The position numbers were made by a program, and so were the translations under genes. Positions 1 to 10,453 of a DNA stretch of 64,000 bases are shown here, piece by piece. The stretch covers positions 496,001 through 560,000 of the forward strand of contig NZ_FO082820.1 in assembly GCF_000967425.1 (NCBI RefSeq), given 5' to 3'. The notes below the pieces were generated by a model, which saw nothing but the letters and a program-made list of their open reading frames with translations, ran no database searches and was not told the origin of the DNA. This DNA comes from Pseudorhizobium banfieldiae. GTDB lineage: Bacteria; Pseudomonadota; Alphaproteobacteria; Rhizobiales; Rhizobiaceae. Position 1 is the first letter of the stretch, and every line of letters begins with the position of its first letter.

Positions 1-1
1 T

Positions 2-1345
2 CCCTCTGTCCAGTGGTATCTTGGCTTCGCTGTTGATGCCGAAGCTGCTTACGCGTCTCTTACCGCGTTCCAGACGGCTGCGGTCATTGCCACAGTGCTT
101 GCGGTCGCCTTGATGATAGGCGCCATGGCCTGGATGTTGAGCCGTCTCGTGGTGCGTCCGGTGACAGACATGACCCATGCCATGGAGCGTCTTGCCGCTG
201 GAGATCTGACGGTCGCCATCCCTGGCGAAGATCGTCGTGACCAGATCGGCGCCATGGCTGCCGCGGTGTCCGTCTTCCGCACCAACGCTCTGGAGCGGGA
301 ACGCCTGGAAGGCGAGGCCGAAGAGGGGCGTCGCCTCAGCGATGCCGAGCGCCGCGAGCGGGAAGCGCAGAAGGCCCATGATCAGGCCGAGGCGGAGCGG
401 GCCGTGAAGGCACTTGCCGAAGCGCTCGGCGCTCTTGCAGATGGCAATCTTTCCCATCGCATCGAAGTGCCCTTCGCTGCTCACATCGACCGTCTCCGCA
501 CCGACTACAACGCGGCCGTCACGCAGTTGAAGTCAGCCTTGCAGGCGGTCGGCTCGAATGCCCGGACGATTGATGCCGGCGCCGAGGAGATCCGTGTTGC
601 CGCCGATGGTCTCGCCCGCCGAACCGAACAGCAGGCGGCCTCCGTCGAGGAGACTGCAGCGGCTCTGGAAGAGATCACCACCACCGTGCGCGACACGGCG
701 CATCGCGCCGAAGAGGTTGGCACGCTGGTATCCCGCGCACGCGATGGCGCCGAACATTCCGGTGCAGTCGTCTCCAAGGCGGTCGCGGCAATGACGGAGA
801 TCGAGGACTCTTCCGGCAAGATCTCCAACATCATTGGCGTTATTGACGACATCGCCTTCCAGACCAACCTTCTGGCACTCAACGCCGGCGTCGAAGCGGC
901 ACGTGCAGGCGAGGCCGGCAAAGGGTTCGCTGTCGTTGCCCAGGAGGTCCGTGAACTCGCCCAGCGTTCTGCCCAGGCCGCGAAGGAAATTGAGGCGCTC
1001 ATCACGGCCTCGAACACCCAGGTGCGCTCAGGCGTGACGCTGGTGGCCCAGACGGGGGAAGCCTTGCAGGCGATCGTTTCGCAGGTCCAGGAAATCAGCC
1101 GCCATGTCGGTGCGATCGTAACGGCGACGCGCGAACAGTCGACCGGTCTGTTGGAGATCAACAACGCGGTCAATGCCATGGATCAGGGCACGCAGCAGAA
1201 TGCCGCGATGGTAGAGGAACAGACCGCCGCCAGCCATAGCCTCGCGGCAGAAGCCGCGAAGCTGATGGAACTGCTTGCCCGCTTCAACCTCGGAATGGCG
1301 GCCCAGGCCGGCATGTCGACGCAGGGCGGACGCAGGGCGGCCTAA
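2..1345 (+). CDS. Methyl-accepting chemotaxis protein, 5'-truncated by the window edge
   Basis: The frame is open from base 2, so the beginning of this receptor lies outside the window. The visible part starts with the end of a periplasmic sensor domain ([10 protein letters not shown]), then a membrane segment near residues 27-48, a HAMP domain ([20 protein letters not shown]), a linker, and a long coiled-coil signalling domain with the conserved hairpin tip ([31 protein letters not shown], seen in parts). Such receptors control the CheA kinase at the inner membrane. The C-terminus ends GGRRAA and has no CheR-docking pentapeptide, unlike the receptor at 5306. The ligand cannot be inferred. 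A hairpin terminator follows. Confidence 0.95.
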   Translation, partial: PSVQWYLGFAVDAEAAYASLTAFQTAAVIATVLAVALMIGAMAWMLSRLVVRPVTDMTHAMERLAAGDLTVAIPGEDRRDQIGAMAAAVSVFRTNALERERLEGEAEEGRRLSDAERREREAQKAHDQAEAERAVKALAEALGALADGNLSHRIEVPFAAHIDRLRTDYNAAVTQLKSALQAVGSNARTIDAGAEEIRVAADGLARRTEQQAASVEETAAALEEITTTVRDTAHRAEEVGTLVSRARDGAEHSGAVVSKAVAAMTEIEDSSGKISNIIGVIDDIAFQTNLLALNAGVEAARAGEAGKGFAVVAQEVRELAQRSAQAAKEIEALITASNTQVRSGVTLVAQTGEALQAIVSQVQEISRHVGAIVTATREQSTGLLEINNAVNAMDQGTQQNAAMVEEQTAASHSLAAEAAKLMELLARFNLGMAAQAGMSTQGGRRAA

Positions 1346-1368
1346 TTTTCCAAGATGCATGGAGTCGG

Positions 1369-1401
1369 GAAAGGCCCGCGGCAGGGCTGCCGCGGCCTTT
1401 C
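1369..1401. terminator. Hairpin between convergent receptor and peroxidase genes
   Basis: GAAAGGCCCGCGGCA pairs with TGCCGCGGCCTTTC across a GGGC loop, with one bulged C. The flanking A and T residues could let it work in both directions between two convergent genes. Confidence 0.6.
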
Positions 1402-1405
1402 GTGT

Positions 1406-2980
1406 TCATGGGCCGAGGGGGTTGATGTCGCCGACGAAGCGGATGAGGTCTGTCATGGTGAAATGACCCTCCTGTTCGCAGGTCAGTTCAGGCTTCCAGT
1501 TTGAGCGCTTCCAGAGGAAGGATTCCTCGTCGCCATGGACCATGCCGAGAAAGGTCTCGGCGATGATGGTAGACGCCATGGGCCCCAGTCGCCTGCCGCT
1601 ATGATGTTGCTGTGCTTCCTTGAGCACATAGTACCAGAGCGGCGTCGCCTCATGCAGGCCGTGCTCCCTCGCAACTTCGCCGTCCGGCCCGGTGGCGATC
1701 TCGTCCGGTGACATTGGCTCGATCTGCATCGCACGACAGACGTCCTGTCCGGACGGCAGGCCGATCTGGACGCCGCGCCGCAGGTTGCGGAAGGCGAGGT
1801 TCGCATCCCGTCTTTGCTGCTCCGTCGGATCCTCCCGCAGGCCCGGCAGCGTGTGGAGCGACGGGGCAATGAATGGATCGAGCTTGCGCGAGAAGTTGAA
1901 GGTGAAATCCTCACCACCCTGGCCTGCCACGTTGAAGAACCGCCGCCAGTCGATCACCCAGTTTGAGGGCAGCTTATGCTGGGGATTGGGCGGGAAGGCT
2001 TCCGCGTCCGGGGCCAGTTCGCCGACGATCTTGCCGGACTTGCCGGTAAAGAAGAACAGAGCCTGCAGCGTGCCGTTTGCAATCCTCGGGCTGCCTGGAT
2101 GGAAGGCGCGATTGTGGCTGTAGGTCTCGCGAACCATGGAATGGCCCAGCCGGTAACAGGCGGCTGCAAATTCCGCCGGCATGTAGGGGCGCTTCTTGAA
2201 ACGATAGAAGCGCCGCCCCTCCTTCTTGATGCGGTTAACGAGGCCCGGCTCCGTCAGCCGCTCGACGAAGTCGAACAAAACGATCCACTGGTAATGCCAT
2301 GTCACGATCCGGCGGGCTTCATGGAAAAGCGCCATCCCCTGAAGCGAGGGCTGCCTCTCCTTCAACCAATAGACGACAGCGTTGTGAAACCTCAGCATCA
2401 GCAGATGCGTCTGTGACACGAGAAGGTTTTCGTCGTTGCGCTCGTCGAAGATCAGCGCATGGCCGACCTGGTTGCGCGGCAGGTCATGCCGGAGCGACGG
2501 GATCGGTTCGTTCTTCTCATTCTTTGACGCACCCGTATGCCCGATGAGAAACTGTTGGGTGATCTCGAATGTCGTGGGATCCCGCTGGTAAAGGTAGGGG
2601 TGGATACCGGGTCCATCTCCGTAGAGGGAGTCGAGATCGAGCGCTGGCGTCCGGAAATTGTCCGTGGCCTTGGGATCGGCCTTCTGCTGGTCGAGTGGCG
2701 TCGTATCCAGCGTGATGTCGTGGTCGATGAATTGGCCGAGATAGGTATAGCCGGCGGATATAGCCTCGTTGTCACCGGCGGGATCCGGATCCACTCCCAC
2801 GTCGCCCTGGTCGCGCATCGCCTGGGCGAGTTCGAACAGCGCGTCGTCGCCGACGTGGAGCGGCAACAGGTCCGGAAACATGACCCCGAACTTGCCAGGG
2901 TCGCCGATCCCGTTGAAGGAGTGCAACGCCTCCCGCTTCATGCCCCGCACACCATGTCCATGCATCGCAATGTCAGTCAT
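1406..2980 (-). CDS. Animal-type haem peroxidase family protein
   Basis: Protein of 524 residues of the animal haem peroxidase (myeloperoxidase/peroxidasin) superfamily, uncommon but known in bacteria. GQFIDHDIT at residues 82-90 carries the distal-histidine motif, LRFHN at 196-200 matches the REHN-type motif, and RLGHSMVRE around 277-285 carries the proximal histidine. No signal peptide or membrane segment is visible, so export, if any, is not by the usual Sec route. I chose the ATG at 2980 over a frame 27 codons longer because AAGGAGG lies 7 nt upstream. It is a single-gene unit. Family members oxidise halides or small organic substrates with H2O2; the substrate here is unknown. Confidence 0.85.
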   Translation of the reverse strand: MTDIAMHGHGVRGMKREALHSFNGIGDPGKFGVMFPDLLPLHVGDDALFELAQAMRDQGDVGVDPDPAGDNEAISAGYTYLGQFIDHDITLDTTPLDQQKADPKATDNFRTPALDLDSLYGDGPGIHPYLYQRDPTTFEITQQFLIGHTGASKNEKNEPIPSLRHDLPRNQVGHALIFDERNDENLLVSQTHLLMLRFHNAVVYWLKERQPSLQGMALFHEARRIVTWHYQWIVLFDFVERLTEPGLVNRIKKEGRRFYRFKKRPYMPAEFAAACYRLGHSMVRETYSHNRAFHPGSPRIANGTLQALFFFTGKSGKIVGELAPDAEAFPPNPQHKLPSNWVIDWRRFFNVAGQGGEDFTFNFSRKLDPFIAPSLHTLPGLREDPTEQQRRDANLAFRNLRRGVQIGLPSGQDVCRAMQIEPMSPDEIATGPDGEVAREHGLHEATPLWYYVLKEAQQHHSGRRLGPMASTIIAETFLGMVHGDEESFLWKRSNWKPELTCEQEGHFTMTDLIRFVGDINPLGP

Positions 2981-3113
2981 GACTTCCCCTCCTTCTGCAA
3001 TCTCCGATTTTCCGTGTTCTGGAATAATCGTTATGATTGCATTGGGGGATGTCGGATACAACCAACCGCATATTCAATCTGCGGATGCGTGAAGTTGTGA
3101 GGCTTGCGTGGCT

Positions 3114-4358
3114 TCAGCGTTGCAGAAGCGCGACTGCTTCCACGTGGGGTGACCAGAGGAACTGGTCTACCGGGATTACCGATCGAATCTCGTAGCCTTG
3201 ATCGACAAGCAGCCTGAGGTCGCGCGCCAGGGTGAGGGGATTGCAGCTCACTGCCGCCACCTTCTTCACGCCCGCACGAGCGAGTTCCCTGACCTGCGCC
3301 TCGGCACCCGCCCGCGGCGGATCGAAGACGACGGCATCATAGACCTTCAGTTCCTGCGCCGTGAGCGGCCGGCGGAAGAGGTCGCGCTTCTCCACCGTCA
3401 CGGGCTTGAGGCCCTCGGTGGTGCGAGCTGCGAGGTCGAGCGCCTTGAGCAGTTTGTCCTCGCCCTCGACGGCATGCACCCGCGCCGTCCGCGCCAGGCG
3501 CAGAGCAAATGTCCCGGAACCCGCGAACAGGTCGAGCACGCGCTTCGCCTTGCCGACATGGGCAAGCACGAGAGCGGCCATCGCATCCTCTGCCTCCTTT
3601 GTGGCCTGCATGAAAGCCCCGGGCGGCGGCGTCACCAGCACGCCGCCGAAGTCGACCAGCGGCTTGCGGGGCTCGACGAGGATTTCGCCGTTGACCGAGA
3701 CACGGGCGATGGCGCTGAGCCGCATCACCGTCTCGATTGCCGCACGCCGTCGTTTCTCGTCGAGGGGCTTCACGCCCTCGGCTGCCACATCGAGACCGGC
3801 AAGGGTTTCCAGCACGGTCAAGCGGAAGCTCTCCGAACCACCGGCAAGGGCAGCTGCAATCGAGCGCAGGGCGTCGAGTTGCGCCATGATCGCAGGGGCT
3901 GCAACGGGGCACTCCTCGACGGAGACTATGTGGTTCGTCTCGGCGCGATTGAAGCCGAGCAGGAGACCCTTGTCCGTCCGGCGGGCCGAAAACACCGTTC
4001 GCCGCCGTTGCCCGAGGCCGCAGGTGACTAGTGGTTCGACAGGCGGCGTAAGGCCCTTGCTCCGCAACGCCTCCACGACGAGATTGCGCTTGAAATCTGT
4101 GTAGGGTTGCTCTGCAAGATGTTGCAACGAGCAGCCGCCGCAGGCGTCGCGGTCAGGATTGAAGTGGCGACAGAGGGGCACAACCCGATCCGGGGAGGAG
4201 GTCGCTGTCGAAAGAAGTGTTCCATGGCTGCCGTTGCGGGCAATCGCTACCGTCTCGCCCGGCAGGGCATGTGGCACGTAGACTGGTCCTTCGGCTGTGT
4301 TGGCTATGCCGTGTCCGTGGGCGCCGAGCCGATTGATGGTTACTGTGAGCGTACTCAT
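3114..4358 (-). CDS. Class I SAM-dependent RNA (uracil-C5) methyltransferase, TrmA/RumA family
   Basis: Protein of 414 residues with an N-terminal TRAM-like beta barrel, a cysteine cluster (CRHFNPDRDACGGCSLQ, residues about 63-79) of the kind that binds an iron-sulfur cluster in RumA/RlmD, a SAM-binding Rossmann segment (VLDLFAGSGTFAL), FDPPRAGAEAQ, and the catalytic-cysteine motif SCNPLTLARDL near residue 370. It probably makes 5-methyluridine in 23S rRNA or tRNA; the exact target cannot be read from sequence. It is the downstream partner of tlyA, with its start overlapping the tlyA stop by 4 nt (ATGA), so the two RNA methyltransferases are translationally coupled. Confidence 0.93.
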   Translation of the reverse strand: MSTLTVTINRLGAHGHGIANTAEGPVYVPHALPGETVAIARNGSHGTLLSTATSSPDRVVPLCRHFNPDRDACGGCSLQHLAEQPYTDFKRNLVVEALRSKGLTPPVEPLVTCGLGQRRRTVFSARRTDKGLLLGFNRAETNHIVSVEECPVAAPAIMAQLDALRSIAAALAGGSESFRLTVLETLAGLDVAAEGVKPLDEKRRRAAIETVMRLSAIARVSVNGEILVEPRKPLVDFGGVLVTPPPGAFMQATKEAEDAMAALVLAHVGKAKRVLDLFAGSGTFALRLARTARVHAVEGEDKLLKALDLAARTTEGLKPVTVEKRDLFRRPLTAQELKVYDAVVFDPPRAGAEAQVRELARAGVKKVAAVSCNPLTLARDLRLLVDQGYEIRSVIPVDQFLWSPHVEAVALLQR

Positions 4359-5107
4359 GTCTCTTTCGTTCCTGCCAGCAGGTATTCCTGATTGCCGTCG
4401 GCGCCGGCGATGGGGGAGGGGATGAGCCCGAGGCTCCGCCAGCCCATGTCGTGCGTCAGCCAGGTCTCGAGTGCCTCGGCGATCGCAGGCCCGCTATCGG
4501 GCTCCTTCAGGAGGCCGCCTTTGCCGATCGCCTCGCGGCCAGCCTCGAACTGCGGCTTGACGAGAAGCACGCATATGGCCTTCGGCTCTGCGAGTTTCAA
4601 CGCTGGCGGCAGTGCCAGCCTGAGCGAGATGAAGGACACGTCGGAGACGATGAAGTCGATCGGTCGTCCGTCAAGATCATCGGCACAAAGCGCACGGGCG
4701 TTGAGGCCTTCGACATTCGTCACGCGCGGATCGTCCGCAAGGGATGAATGCATCTGGCCGTGCCCGACGTCGATGGCCGTCACATGCGCTGCCCCCCGCT
4801 GCAGCAGAACCTGCGTGAACCCGCCGGTCGAGGCGCCGACGTCGAGACAGCTGCGGCCGGCAGGATCGAGGCGGAAGTGATCCAGTGCTGCCACCAGCTT
4901 CAGAGCCGCCCGGGAGACGTAGTCCTGAGCGGGGTCGTCGATCTCGACCGTCGCATCTTCGGGAAAAGTCTGGCCAGGCTTGCTGACGACCTGGCCGTTC
5001 ACCTTCACTGTGCCGCGCACGATTGCGTCCCGGGCACGGGAACGGCTGCCGAACAAACCGAGGGATAGAAGAAGTTGATCGAGCCGTTGCGGCGGATGAG
5101 TGGGCAT
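4355..5107 (-). CDS. tlyA: TlyA family RNA methyltransferase / hemolysin A-like protein
   Basis: Protein of 250 residues with an N-terminal S4 RNA-binding domain (RLDQLLLSLGLFGSRSRARD) and an FtsJ-like Rossmann fold (CLDVGASTGGFTQVLLQRGA). TlyA enzymes 2'-O-methylate cytidines in 16S and 23S rRNA. The open frame extends far upstream, but the ATG at 5107 has AAGGAG 6-7 nt ahead and gives the usual family length and N-terminus (MPTHPPQRLDQ). In many rhizobia tlyA lies directly next to dxs; here a chemoreceptor gene in opposite orientation separates them. It overlaps the following methyltransferase gene by 4 nt. Confidence 0.93.
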   Translation of the reverse strand: MPTHPPQRLDQLLLSLGLFGSRSRARDAIVRGTVKVNGQVVSKPGQTFPEDATVEIDDPAQDYVSRAALKLVAALDHFRLDPAGRSCLDVGASTGGFTQVLLQRGAAHVTAIDVGHGQMHSSLADDPRVTNVEGLNARALCADDLDGRPIDFIVSDVSFISLRLALPPALKLAEPKAICVLLVKPQFEAGREAIGKGGLLKEPDSGPAIAEALETWLTHDMGWRSLGLIPSPIAGADGNQEYLLAGTKET

Positions 5108-5305
5108 GCCTCTCCTTGGGATCCTTTCGCGCACGATGCAAGCGGTGCGACCGCCTGCGCCAAAGGTTGCACAAAATATCAATCGAATTTTAAGCCACAT
5201 CCAGTTGAGTACTGGCAGCGCCATCCTCCGGCGCCGCTGTCTCCCGACTGCCCGAAATGACTTCGGCTCGTTCGAAATCGTTGCATACTCACGCACGGGA
5301 AGCCC

Positions 5306-7366
5306 ATGTCGCTCAAGAATCTGTCCCTCAACAAGAAGCTCATCGGCACATTCTTCGCGGTGATGTCCGTCTGCCTGCTCGCTTCTGCGGTCGTGTTCTG
5401 GCAGGTCGTGAAATCCACGCGCGCCTCCGAAGACCAGGCGCAGGCGCAGGAAATCCTGCATCACGTCGACAACGCTCTCGAAGCCATGCTTGAGCAGGCG
5501 GTCAATCAGCGCGGCTTCCTGCTTTTCCGCAGCGACAGCACCTATAACGAAGTCTTCGCCCAGCGCGACAAGATGATCGCCGCAATCGACGAGGCCAAGA
5601 AGGCAGCCGCCGGACACCCGGGCCTGATCGCATCGCTTGACCAGATGCGGGCAGCCGCGGACGTTTTCCACGCGCAACTGAGCGAGCCGCAGCTTGCCGC
5701 GCGCAAGAGCACCGAGGCGCCGATCGAGGAGATCATCGAGATCGGCAGGAACCAGTCAAGGGGGCAGCTCGATGCGTTCCGCGAAAGCGCGGCCAAGATC
5801 AACGAGGATGCCGGCGCGTTGGTCGCGTCGCTGCAGGCGAACCAGAAGAGCGCCCAGTGGGATATCATGCTGGCGCTGCTCTCCGGTGGCGCCGCGGCAG
5901 GTCTGATCGCAACGGGGCTGGTATGGGCCCTGTCGCGGGCGATCGTCACTCCCATCGTTGGCATGACCCGGGCGATGACCCAGCTCGCCGCGGGCAACAA
6001 CAACATCGAGGTGCCGGCGCTTGGACGCGGTGACGAGGTCGGCGAAATGGCCAATGCCGTTGCCGTCTTCAAGGACGCGGCAATCGAGAAGATCCGTCTC
6101 GAGCAGGAAAGTGAAGCCATACGGGCCGCCGCCGATCGCGAACGGATGAGCAATGACGAGATAAAGGCGCAGGAATCCGGACAACTGGAGTTTGCGGTGA
6201 ACACCCTTGCGGCGGGTCTTTCCAGCTTGGCAAACGGCGACGTGGCCTATCGTATCGACACGCCCTTCACCGGCAATCTCGATCGTCTGCGTGTGGACTT
6301 CAACGAGGCTGTCTCCAAGCTTCAGGCAGCGCTGCAGTCGGTTGGCGCCAATGCCGCCGCGATCAATGCAGGCGCCGAGGAAGTGCGCACGGCCGCCGAT
6401 GATCTGGCGCGCCGCACCGAACAGCAGGCGGCTTCCGTCGAGGAAACGGCAGCGGCTCTGGAAGAGGTTACCACGACCGTCAAGGATGCCGCAAAGCGCG
6501 CCGAGGATGTGGGCCAACGCGTGGAGCGCGCCCGCGTCGGCGCCGAGAAGTCCGGCGAGGTCGTTCGCAAGGCGGTTTCCGCCATGGAGCAGATCTCCAA
6601 GTCTTCCAGCGAGATCATCAACATCATCAGCGTCATCGACGACATCGCCTTCCAGACCAACCTGCTTGCGCTCAATGCGGGCGTCGAGGCTGCCAGGGCT
6701 GGAGACGCTGGCAAGGGTTTCGCGGTTGTGGCGCAGGAAGTCCGCGAACTCGCCCAGCGTTCGGCCAATGCGGCGAAGGAGATCAAGTCGCTGATCACCA
6801 CATCGGGCGAGCACGTGGACTCAGGCGTCGCCCTGGTTGGCGAGACCGGCAAGGCGCTGGAGGCGATCGTCGGCGAGGTTCAGGAGATCAACGAGCACAT
6901 CAAGGCAATCGTCATCTCCACTCGCGAGCAATCCACCGGTCTCCAGGAGATCAATGTCGCGGTCAACACCATGGACCAGGGCACCCAGCAGAATGCTGCC
7001 ATGGTCGAGCAGCAGACGGCAGCCAGCCATTCCCTGGCGAGTGAGGCGGAGTCCCTGAACTCGCTGCTGCGTCAGTTCAACCTCGGCGGGCAGGTGACGG
7101 GTCGCTCTGCGGGCGGTGCGGCGACTACGCCGTCCAGACCGACAGCCCCGAAACCGGCTGTTTCAACGGCCGCCTCTCAGCGCGTCGCTCCAGCAGCTTC
7201 CAAGCCAACGGTTCAGCCGGTCTCGGGCCGAAAGCCGGCTGCCGCGACGCCGGCTTCACGTCCCGCTCCGTCGCCGGCCAGCGCCCTGCACGGGAAGCTT
7301 TCGGCAGCCTTTGGCGGCGGCTCCGCAGCAGCGAAGCCCAGCGAGGACAACTGGGAGGAATTTTGA
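5306..7366 (+). CDS. Methyl-accepting chemotaxis protein with CheR-tethering pentapeptide
   Basis: Complete 686-residue chemoreceptor. A first membrane helix spans about residues 13-33 and a four-helix-type periplasmic sensor about 34-190 (CHASE3-like, containing [11 protein letters not shown]). A second membrane helix lies at about 193-213, followed by HAMP ([20 protein letters not shown]) and a signalling coiled coil at about 330-600 with the [19 protein letters not shown] hairpin tip. A Pro/Ala/Ser-rich flexible tail ends in NWEEF. That last pentapeptide resembles the NWETF of Tar/Tsr that docks CheR/CheB, and the tail fits a tether. The signalling domain is very similar to that of the receptor at base 2, suggesting related paralogues. 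A strong terminator follows. Confidence 0.95.
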   Translation: MSLKNLSLNKKLIGTFFAVMSVCLLASAVVFWQVVKSTRASEDQAQAQEILHHVDNALEAMLEQAVNQRGFLLFRSDSTYNEVFAQRDKMIAAIDEAKKAAAGHPGLIASLDQMRAAADVFHAQLSEPQLAARKSTEAPIEEIIEIGRNQSRGQLDAFRESAAKINEDAGALVASLQANQKSAQWDIMLALLSGGAAAGLIATGLVWALSRAIVTPIVGMTRAMTQLAAGNNNIEVPALGRGDEVGEMANAVAVFKDAAIEKIRLEQESEAIRAAADRERMSNDEIKAQESGQLEFAVNTLAAGLSSLANGDVAYRIDTPFTGNLDRLRVDFNEAVSKLQAALQSVGANAAAINAGAEEVRTAADDLARRTEQQAASVEETAAALEEVTTTVKDAAKRAEDVGQRVERARVGAEKSGEVVRKAVSAMEQISKSSSEIINIISVIDDIAFQTNLLALNAGVEAARAGDAGKGFAVVAQEVRELAQRSANAAKEIKSLITTSGEHVDSGVALVGETGKALEAIVGEVQEINEHIKAIVISTREQSTGLQEINVAVNTMDQGTQQNAAMVEQQTAASHSLASEAESLNSLLRQFNLGGQVTGRSAGGAATTPSRPTAPKPAVSTAASQRVAPAASKPTVQPVSGRKPAAATPASRPAPSPASALHGKLSAAFGGGSAAAKPSEDNWEEF

Positions 7367-7391
7367 CGCCTCGCGGGCAGTCGGAAAAAAG

Positions 7392-7418
7392 AAACGGCCG
7401 GGTCATCCCGGCCGTTTT
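7392..7418. terminator. Bidirectional intrinsic terminator
   Basis: AAACGGCCGGG, loop TCAT, CCCGGCCGTTTT: a perfect 11-bp stem with A-tract and T-tract on opposite sides, placed between the convergent receptor and dxs genes. Confidence 0.9.
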
Positions 7419-7446
7419 CCTTTTCACGAAAGGGAAGAGCGCAATG

Positions 7447-9366
7447 TCACCCGGCAGCCCCCAGGCCCAGTCCCTTTTGCCCGAGGGCGTTGAAGACGGT
7501 GGTGACGATGCCGGCGCGATCGAGTCCTGCCTTTGCATACATCGCGTCCGGGCTCGCCTGCTCCATCCACACATCCGGCAGCACCATCGGCCTGACCTTG
7601 AGCCCTTGGTCAAGCAGCCCTTCCGTGGCCAGGAAGTGCAGGACATGGGCGCCGAAGCCGCCGAGGGCCCCCTCTTCGATGGTGATCAGCACGTCATGAT
7701 GGCGCGCAAGTTGGCGGATGAGGTCGTGATCGAGCGGCTTGGCGAAGCGGGCGTCCGCCACGGTTGTCGACAGGCCGGCCGCATCGAGGTCCTCGGCCGC
7801 CAGCAGACAGTCTTTCAGACGCGTTCCGAAGGAAAGCAGCGCGACCTTGGAGCCTTCCTTGACGATCCGGCCCTTGCCGATCTCCAGGATCTGGCCCCGT
7901 TCCGGTAGCTCGACGCCGACGCCTTCGCCGCGCGGGTAGCGGAAGGAGATCGGCCCTTCGTCATAGGCCGCGGCTGTCCGCACCATGTGCTTGAGCTCCG
8001 CCTCGTCGGCGGCCGCCATCACCACCATGCCGGGCAAGGTGGCGAGGAAGGTCGTGTCGAAGGAGCCGGCATGGGTTGGACCGTCGGCGCCGACAAAGCC
8101 TGCCCGGTCGATCGGGAAGCGGACCGGCAGGCCCTGGATCGCTACGTCATGAACGACCTGGTCATAGCCGCGCTGCAGGAACGTGGAATAGAGTGCGCAG
8201 AACGGTTTGAAGCCTTCCGCTGCGAGGCCGGCAGCGAATGTTACAGCATGCTGCTCGGCAATGCCGACGTCGAAGGTCCGCGAGGGGAACACTTCGGCCA
8301 GCTTGTCGATGCCGGTGCCGTTCGGCATGGCGGCAGTGATGCCGACGATCTTCTCGTCGAACCTTGCCTCCTGCACCAGCGACTCGCCGAAGACGCTCGT
8401 GTAGCTCGGCGCATTGGGTTTCGCCTTGGCCTGCGTGCCGGTAATAACGTCGAACTTGTTGACGCCGTGGTACTTGTCGGCGGCTGCCTCCGCCGGCGGG
8501 TAGCCCTTGCCTTTCTGGGTGCAGACATGGATGAGCACCGGTCCCTGTCCGTTATCGCGGACATTGCGCAGCACCGGGAGAAGATGTTCGAAGGAGTGAC
8601 CGTCGATCGGGCCGATATGGTAGAAGCCCATCTCTTCGAACATGGTGCCGCCGGTCACATAGCCGCGAGCATGCTCCACCGCGCGGGTGATGGCGCGGTC
8701 GAAGCCCTTGCCGAGGTAGGCCGTCAGTTTCTTGCCGATCTCCCGCACGCCCATATAGGTGCGTCCGGAGGCCAAGCGCGCGAGATAGGCGCTCATCGCA
8801 CCCGTCGGCGGCGCGATCGACATGTCGTTGTCGTTGAGGATGACGATCAGGCGGGCGTCGAGGGCCCCGGCATTATTAAGCGCTTCATAGGCCATGCCGG
8901 CCGACATCGCTCCGTCGCCGATCACCGCGATTACGTGTCGTTTCGACCCGGAGAGGTCGGCGGCCACCGCCATGCCAAGGCCTGCTGAAATCGAGGTCGA
9001 GGAATGGGCGGCCCCGAACGGGTCGTAGTCGCTCTCGGCGCGGCGGGTAAAGCCGGAAAGCCCGTTCTCCTGGCGCAGTGTGCGAATCCGGTCGCGGCGC
9101 CCGGTCAGGATCTTGTGCGGGTAGCACTGGTGTCCGACATCGAAGATCAGCCGGTCGTCAGGCGTGTTGAAGACCTTGTGGATAGCTATGGTCAGTTCCA
9201 CCACGCCAAGTCCGGCCCCCAGATGGCCACCTGTCTTGGACACCGCATCGATCATCTCGTCCCGCACCTCGCGTGCGAGTTGCGGCAGGTCGCGATCCTC
9301 GATCATCCTGAGGTCGGCCGGGAACTTGACCGCATCGAGCAGGGGAGTCTGGGGAAGAGATGTCAC
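7447..9366 (-). CDS. dxs: 1-deoxy-D-xylulose-5-phosphate synthase
   Basis: Thiamine-diphosphate enzyme that condenses pyruvate and glyceraldehyde-3-phosphate, the first step of the MEP isoprenoid pathway (ispH of the same pathway is at 43390). Of 639 residues, the N-terminal half has the ThDP motif [18 protein letters not shown] with LNDNDMSI. The middle has the transketolase pyrimidine domain ([30 protein letters not shown]), and the rest is the C-terminal transketolase domain. The frame is open to a TTG at 9411, but the GTG at 9366 gives the family-like N-terminus [11 protein letters not shown]; neither has a strong Shine-Dalgarno, so the start is uncertain by 15 codons. It stands alone here. 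Confidence 0.96.
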   Translation of the reverse strand: MTSLPQTPLLDAVKFPADLRMIEDRDLPQLAREVRDEMIDAVSKTGGHLGAGLGVVELTIAIHKVFNTPDDRLIFDVGHQCYPHKILTGRRDRIRTLRQENGLSGFTRRAESDYDPFGAAHSSTSISAGLGMAVAADLSGSKRHVIAVIGDGAMSAGMAYEALNNAGALDARLIVILNDNDMSIAPPTGAMSAYLARLASGRTYMGVREIGKKLTAYLGKGFDRAITRAVEHARGYVTGGTMFEEMGFYHIGPIDGHSFEHLLPVLRNVRDNGQGPVLIHVCTQKGKGYPPAEAAADKYHGVNKFDVITGTQAKAKPNAPSYTSVFGESLVQEARFDEKIVGITAAMPNGTGIDKLAEVFPSRTFDVGIAEQHAVTFAAGLAAEGFKPFCALYSTFLQRGYDQVVHDVAIQGLPVRFPIDRAGFVGADGPTHAGSFDTTFLATLPGMVVMAAADEAELKHMVRTAAAYDEGPISFRYPRGEGVGVELPERGQILEIGKGRIVKEGSKVALLSFGTRLKDCLLAAEDLDAAGLSTTVADARFAKPLDHDLIRQLARHHDVLITIEEGALGGFGAHVLHFLATEGLLDQGLKVRPMVLPDVWMEQASPDAMYAKAGLDRAGIVTTVFNALGQKGLGLGAAG

Positions 9367-9456
9367 GGAGTCTGGCCTTTTCTGCTCTTTCCGGAAGTGC
9401 TTGTCCCTCAAAATGAGGAGGAACGAGGCTTTTTCAAGTAAATGCCTTAGCGGATT

Positions 9457-10380
9457 TCACATATTGGGCAAGGGCACAAACTCTTCTTCGTCTCCCGGCA
9501 CAAGGTCGAAGCGTCCGGTTCGCCACTCTTCCTTTGCCTTCTCGATCCTGTCACGCGAGGAGGAGACAAAGTTCCACCAGATATAGCGCTTGGAGTTGAG
9601 GGCGGCACCGCCGACGAGCATCAGATGGCAGCCCTGTGGGCCTGCTTCGAGGGTGATCTCGTCACCGGGGCGGAAGACGAGCAACTGGTCTGCGGCGAAC
9701 CCGTCGCCCGCCACGTTGAGCTCGCCGGAAAGGATGTAGACCGCCCGCTCCTCGTGGGCTGCCGGAAAGGGAAAGCGCCGGGACGGCGCGAGGCGGAGAT
9801 CCACGTAGAGCGTGTCGGTGAACACCGGAACCGGCGATGAGAGGCCGGCGAAGTTACCAATCACCACGCGGCCACTCGCGCCGTCATCGTCTATTACGGG
9901 CATGGCGTCGAAACCGGTATGGGAGAATGCCGGGTCGATCTCCTCCCGGTCATCTGGCAGGGCGAGCCAGGTCTGCAGACCCGAGACGGAGAACGGTCGT
10001 CCCCGCAGGTTTTCCGGCGTCCGCTCCGAATGGACGATCCCGCGTCCTGCCGTCATCAGGTTGATGTCGCCTGGCCGGATCACCAGTTCCGTGCCGAGAC
10101 TGTCGCGGTGCTTGATCTCACCGTCGAAGAGGTAGGTGACGGTGGAAAGGCCGATATGCGGATGCGGCTTGACGTCGAGGGCTTCACCGGCGCGCAGCAG
10201 CGCCGGGCCCATGCGGTCGAAGAAGATGAAGGGGCCGACGAGGCGACGCTGACGGCTCGGCAGCGCGCGGCGGACAGCAAAGCCGCCGATGTCGCTCGAT
10301 CGCGGGATAATCAGGTTCTCGATGGCGTCGCAGGCAAAGCGATCGCCGGCTTGTGGATCTGTTCCGGGGAAGAAGGACAT
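9457..10380 (-). CDS. Pirin family protein
   Basis: Protein of 307 residues with the bicupin pirin fold. The N-terminal cupin has the metal-ligand set HPHIGLST with GIVHSE downstream, matching the two His, one His and one Glu pattern of pirins such as E. coli YhhW. A second, C-terminal cupin contains GELNVAGDGF and HLMLVGG. Some bacterial pirins are quercetin dioxygenases and others have no known substrate, so no reaction is assigned. The ATG is preceded by CAGGAG 7 nt upstream. It is followed by a 73-nt gap and an unrelated GNAT gene. Confidence 0.9.
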   Translation of the reverse strand: MSFFPGTDPQAGDRFACDAIENLIIPRSSDIGGFAVRRALPSRQRRLVGPFIFFDRMGPALLRAGEALDVKPHPHIGLSTVTYLFDGEIKHRDSLGTELVIRPGDINLMTAGRGIVHSERTPENLRGRPFSVSGLQTWLALPDDREEIDPAFSHTGFDAMPVIDDDGASGRVVIGNFAGLSSPVPVFTDTLYVDLRLAPSRRFPFPAAHEERAVYILSGELNVAGDGFAADQLLVFRPGDEITLEAGPQGCHLMLVGGAALNSKRYIWWNFVSSSRDRIEKAKEEWRTGRFDLVPGDEEEFVPLPNM

Positions 10381-10453
10381 GGCGGGCTCCTGTAGCGGAA
10401 CCGTAGCGGAAAGCAGCCGTCTTTGCCAGTTTGGCGCGTTGGTAGGGGAAGGC

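Noticed and set aside
2981..3061. Extended N-terminus of the haem peroxidase
   Set aside because: The ATG at 2980 has AAGGAGG at good distance; the extension has no domain similarity.
7987..8988. A 333-codon plus-strand frame opposite dxs
   Set aside because: It lies wholly within dxs, has no ribosome site and gives a low-complexity Arg/Gly/His-rich protein typical of GC-rich shadow frames.
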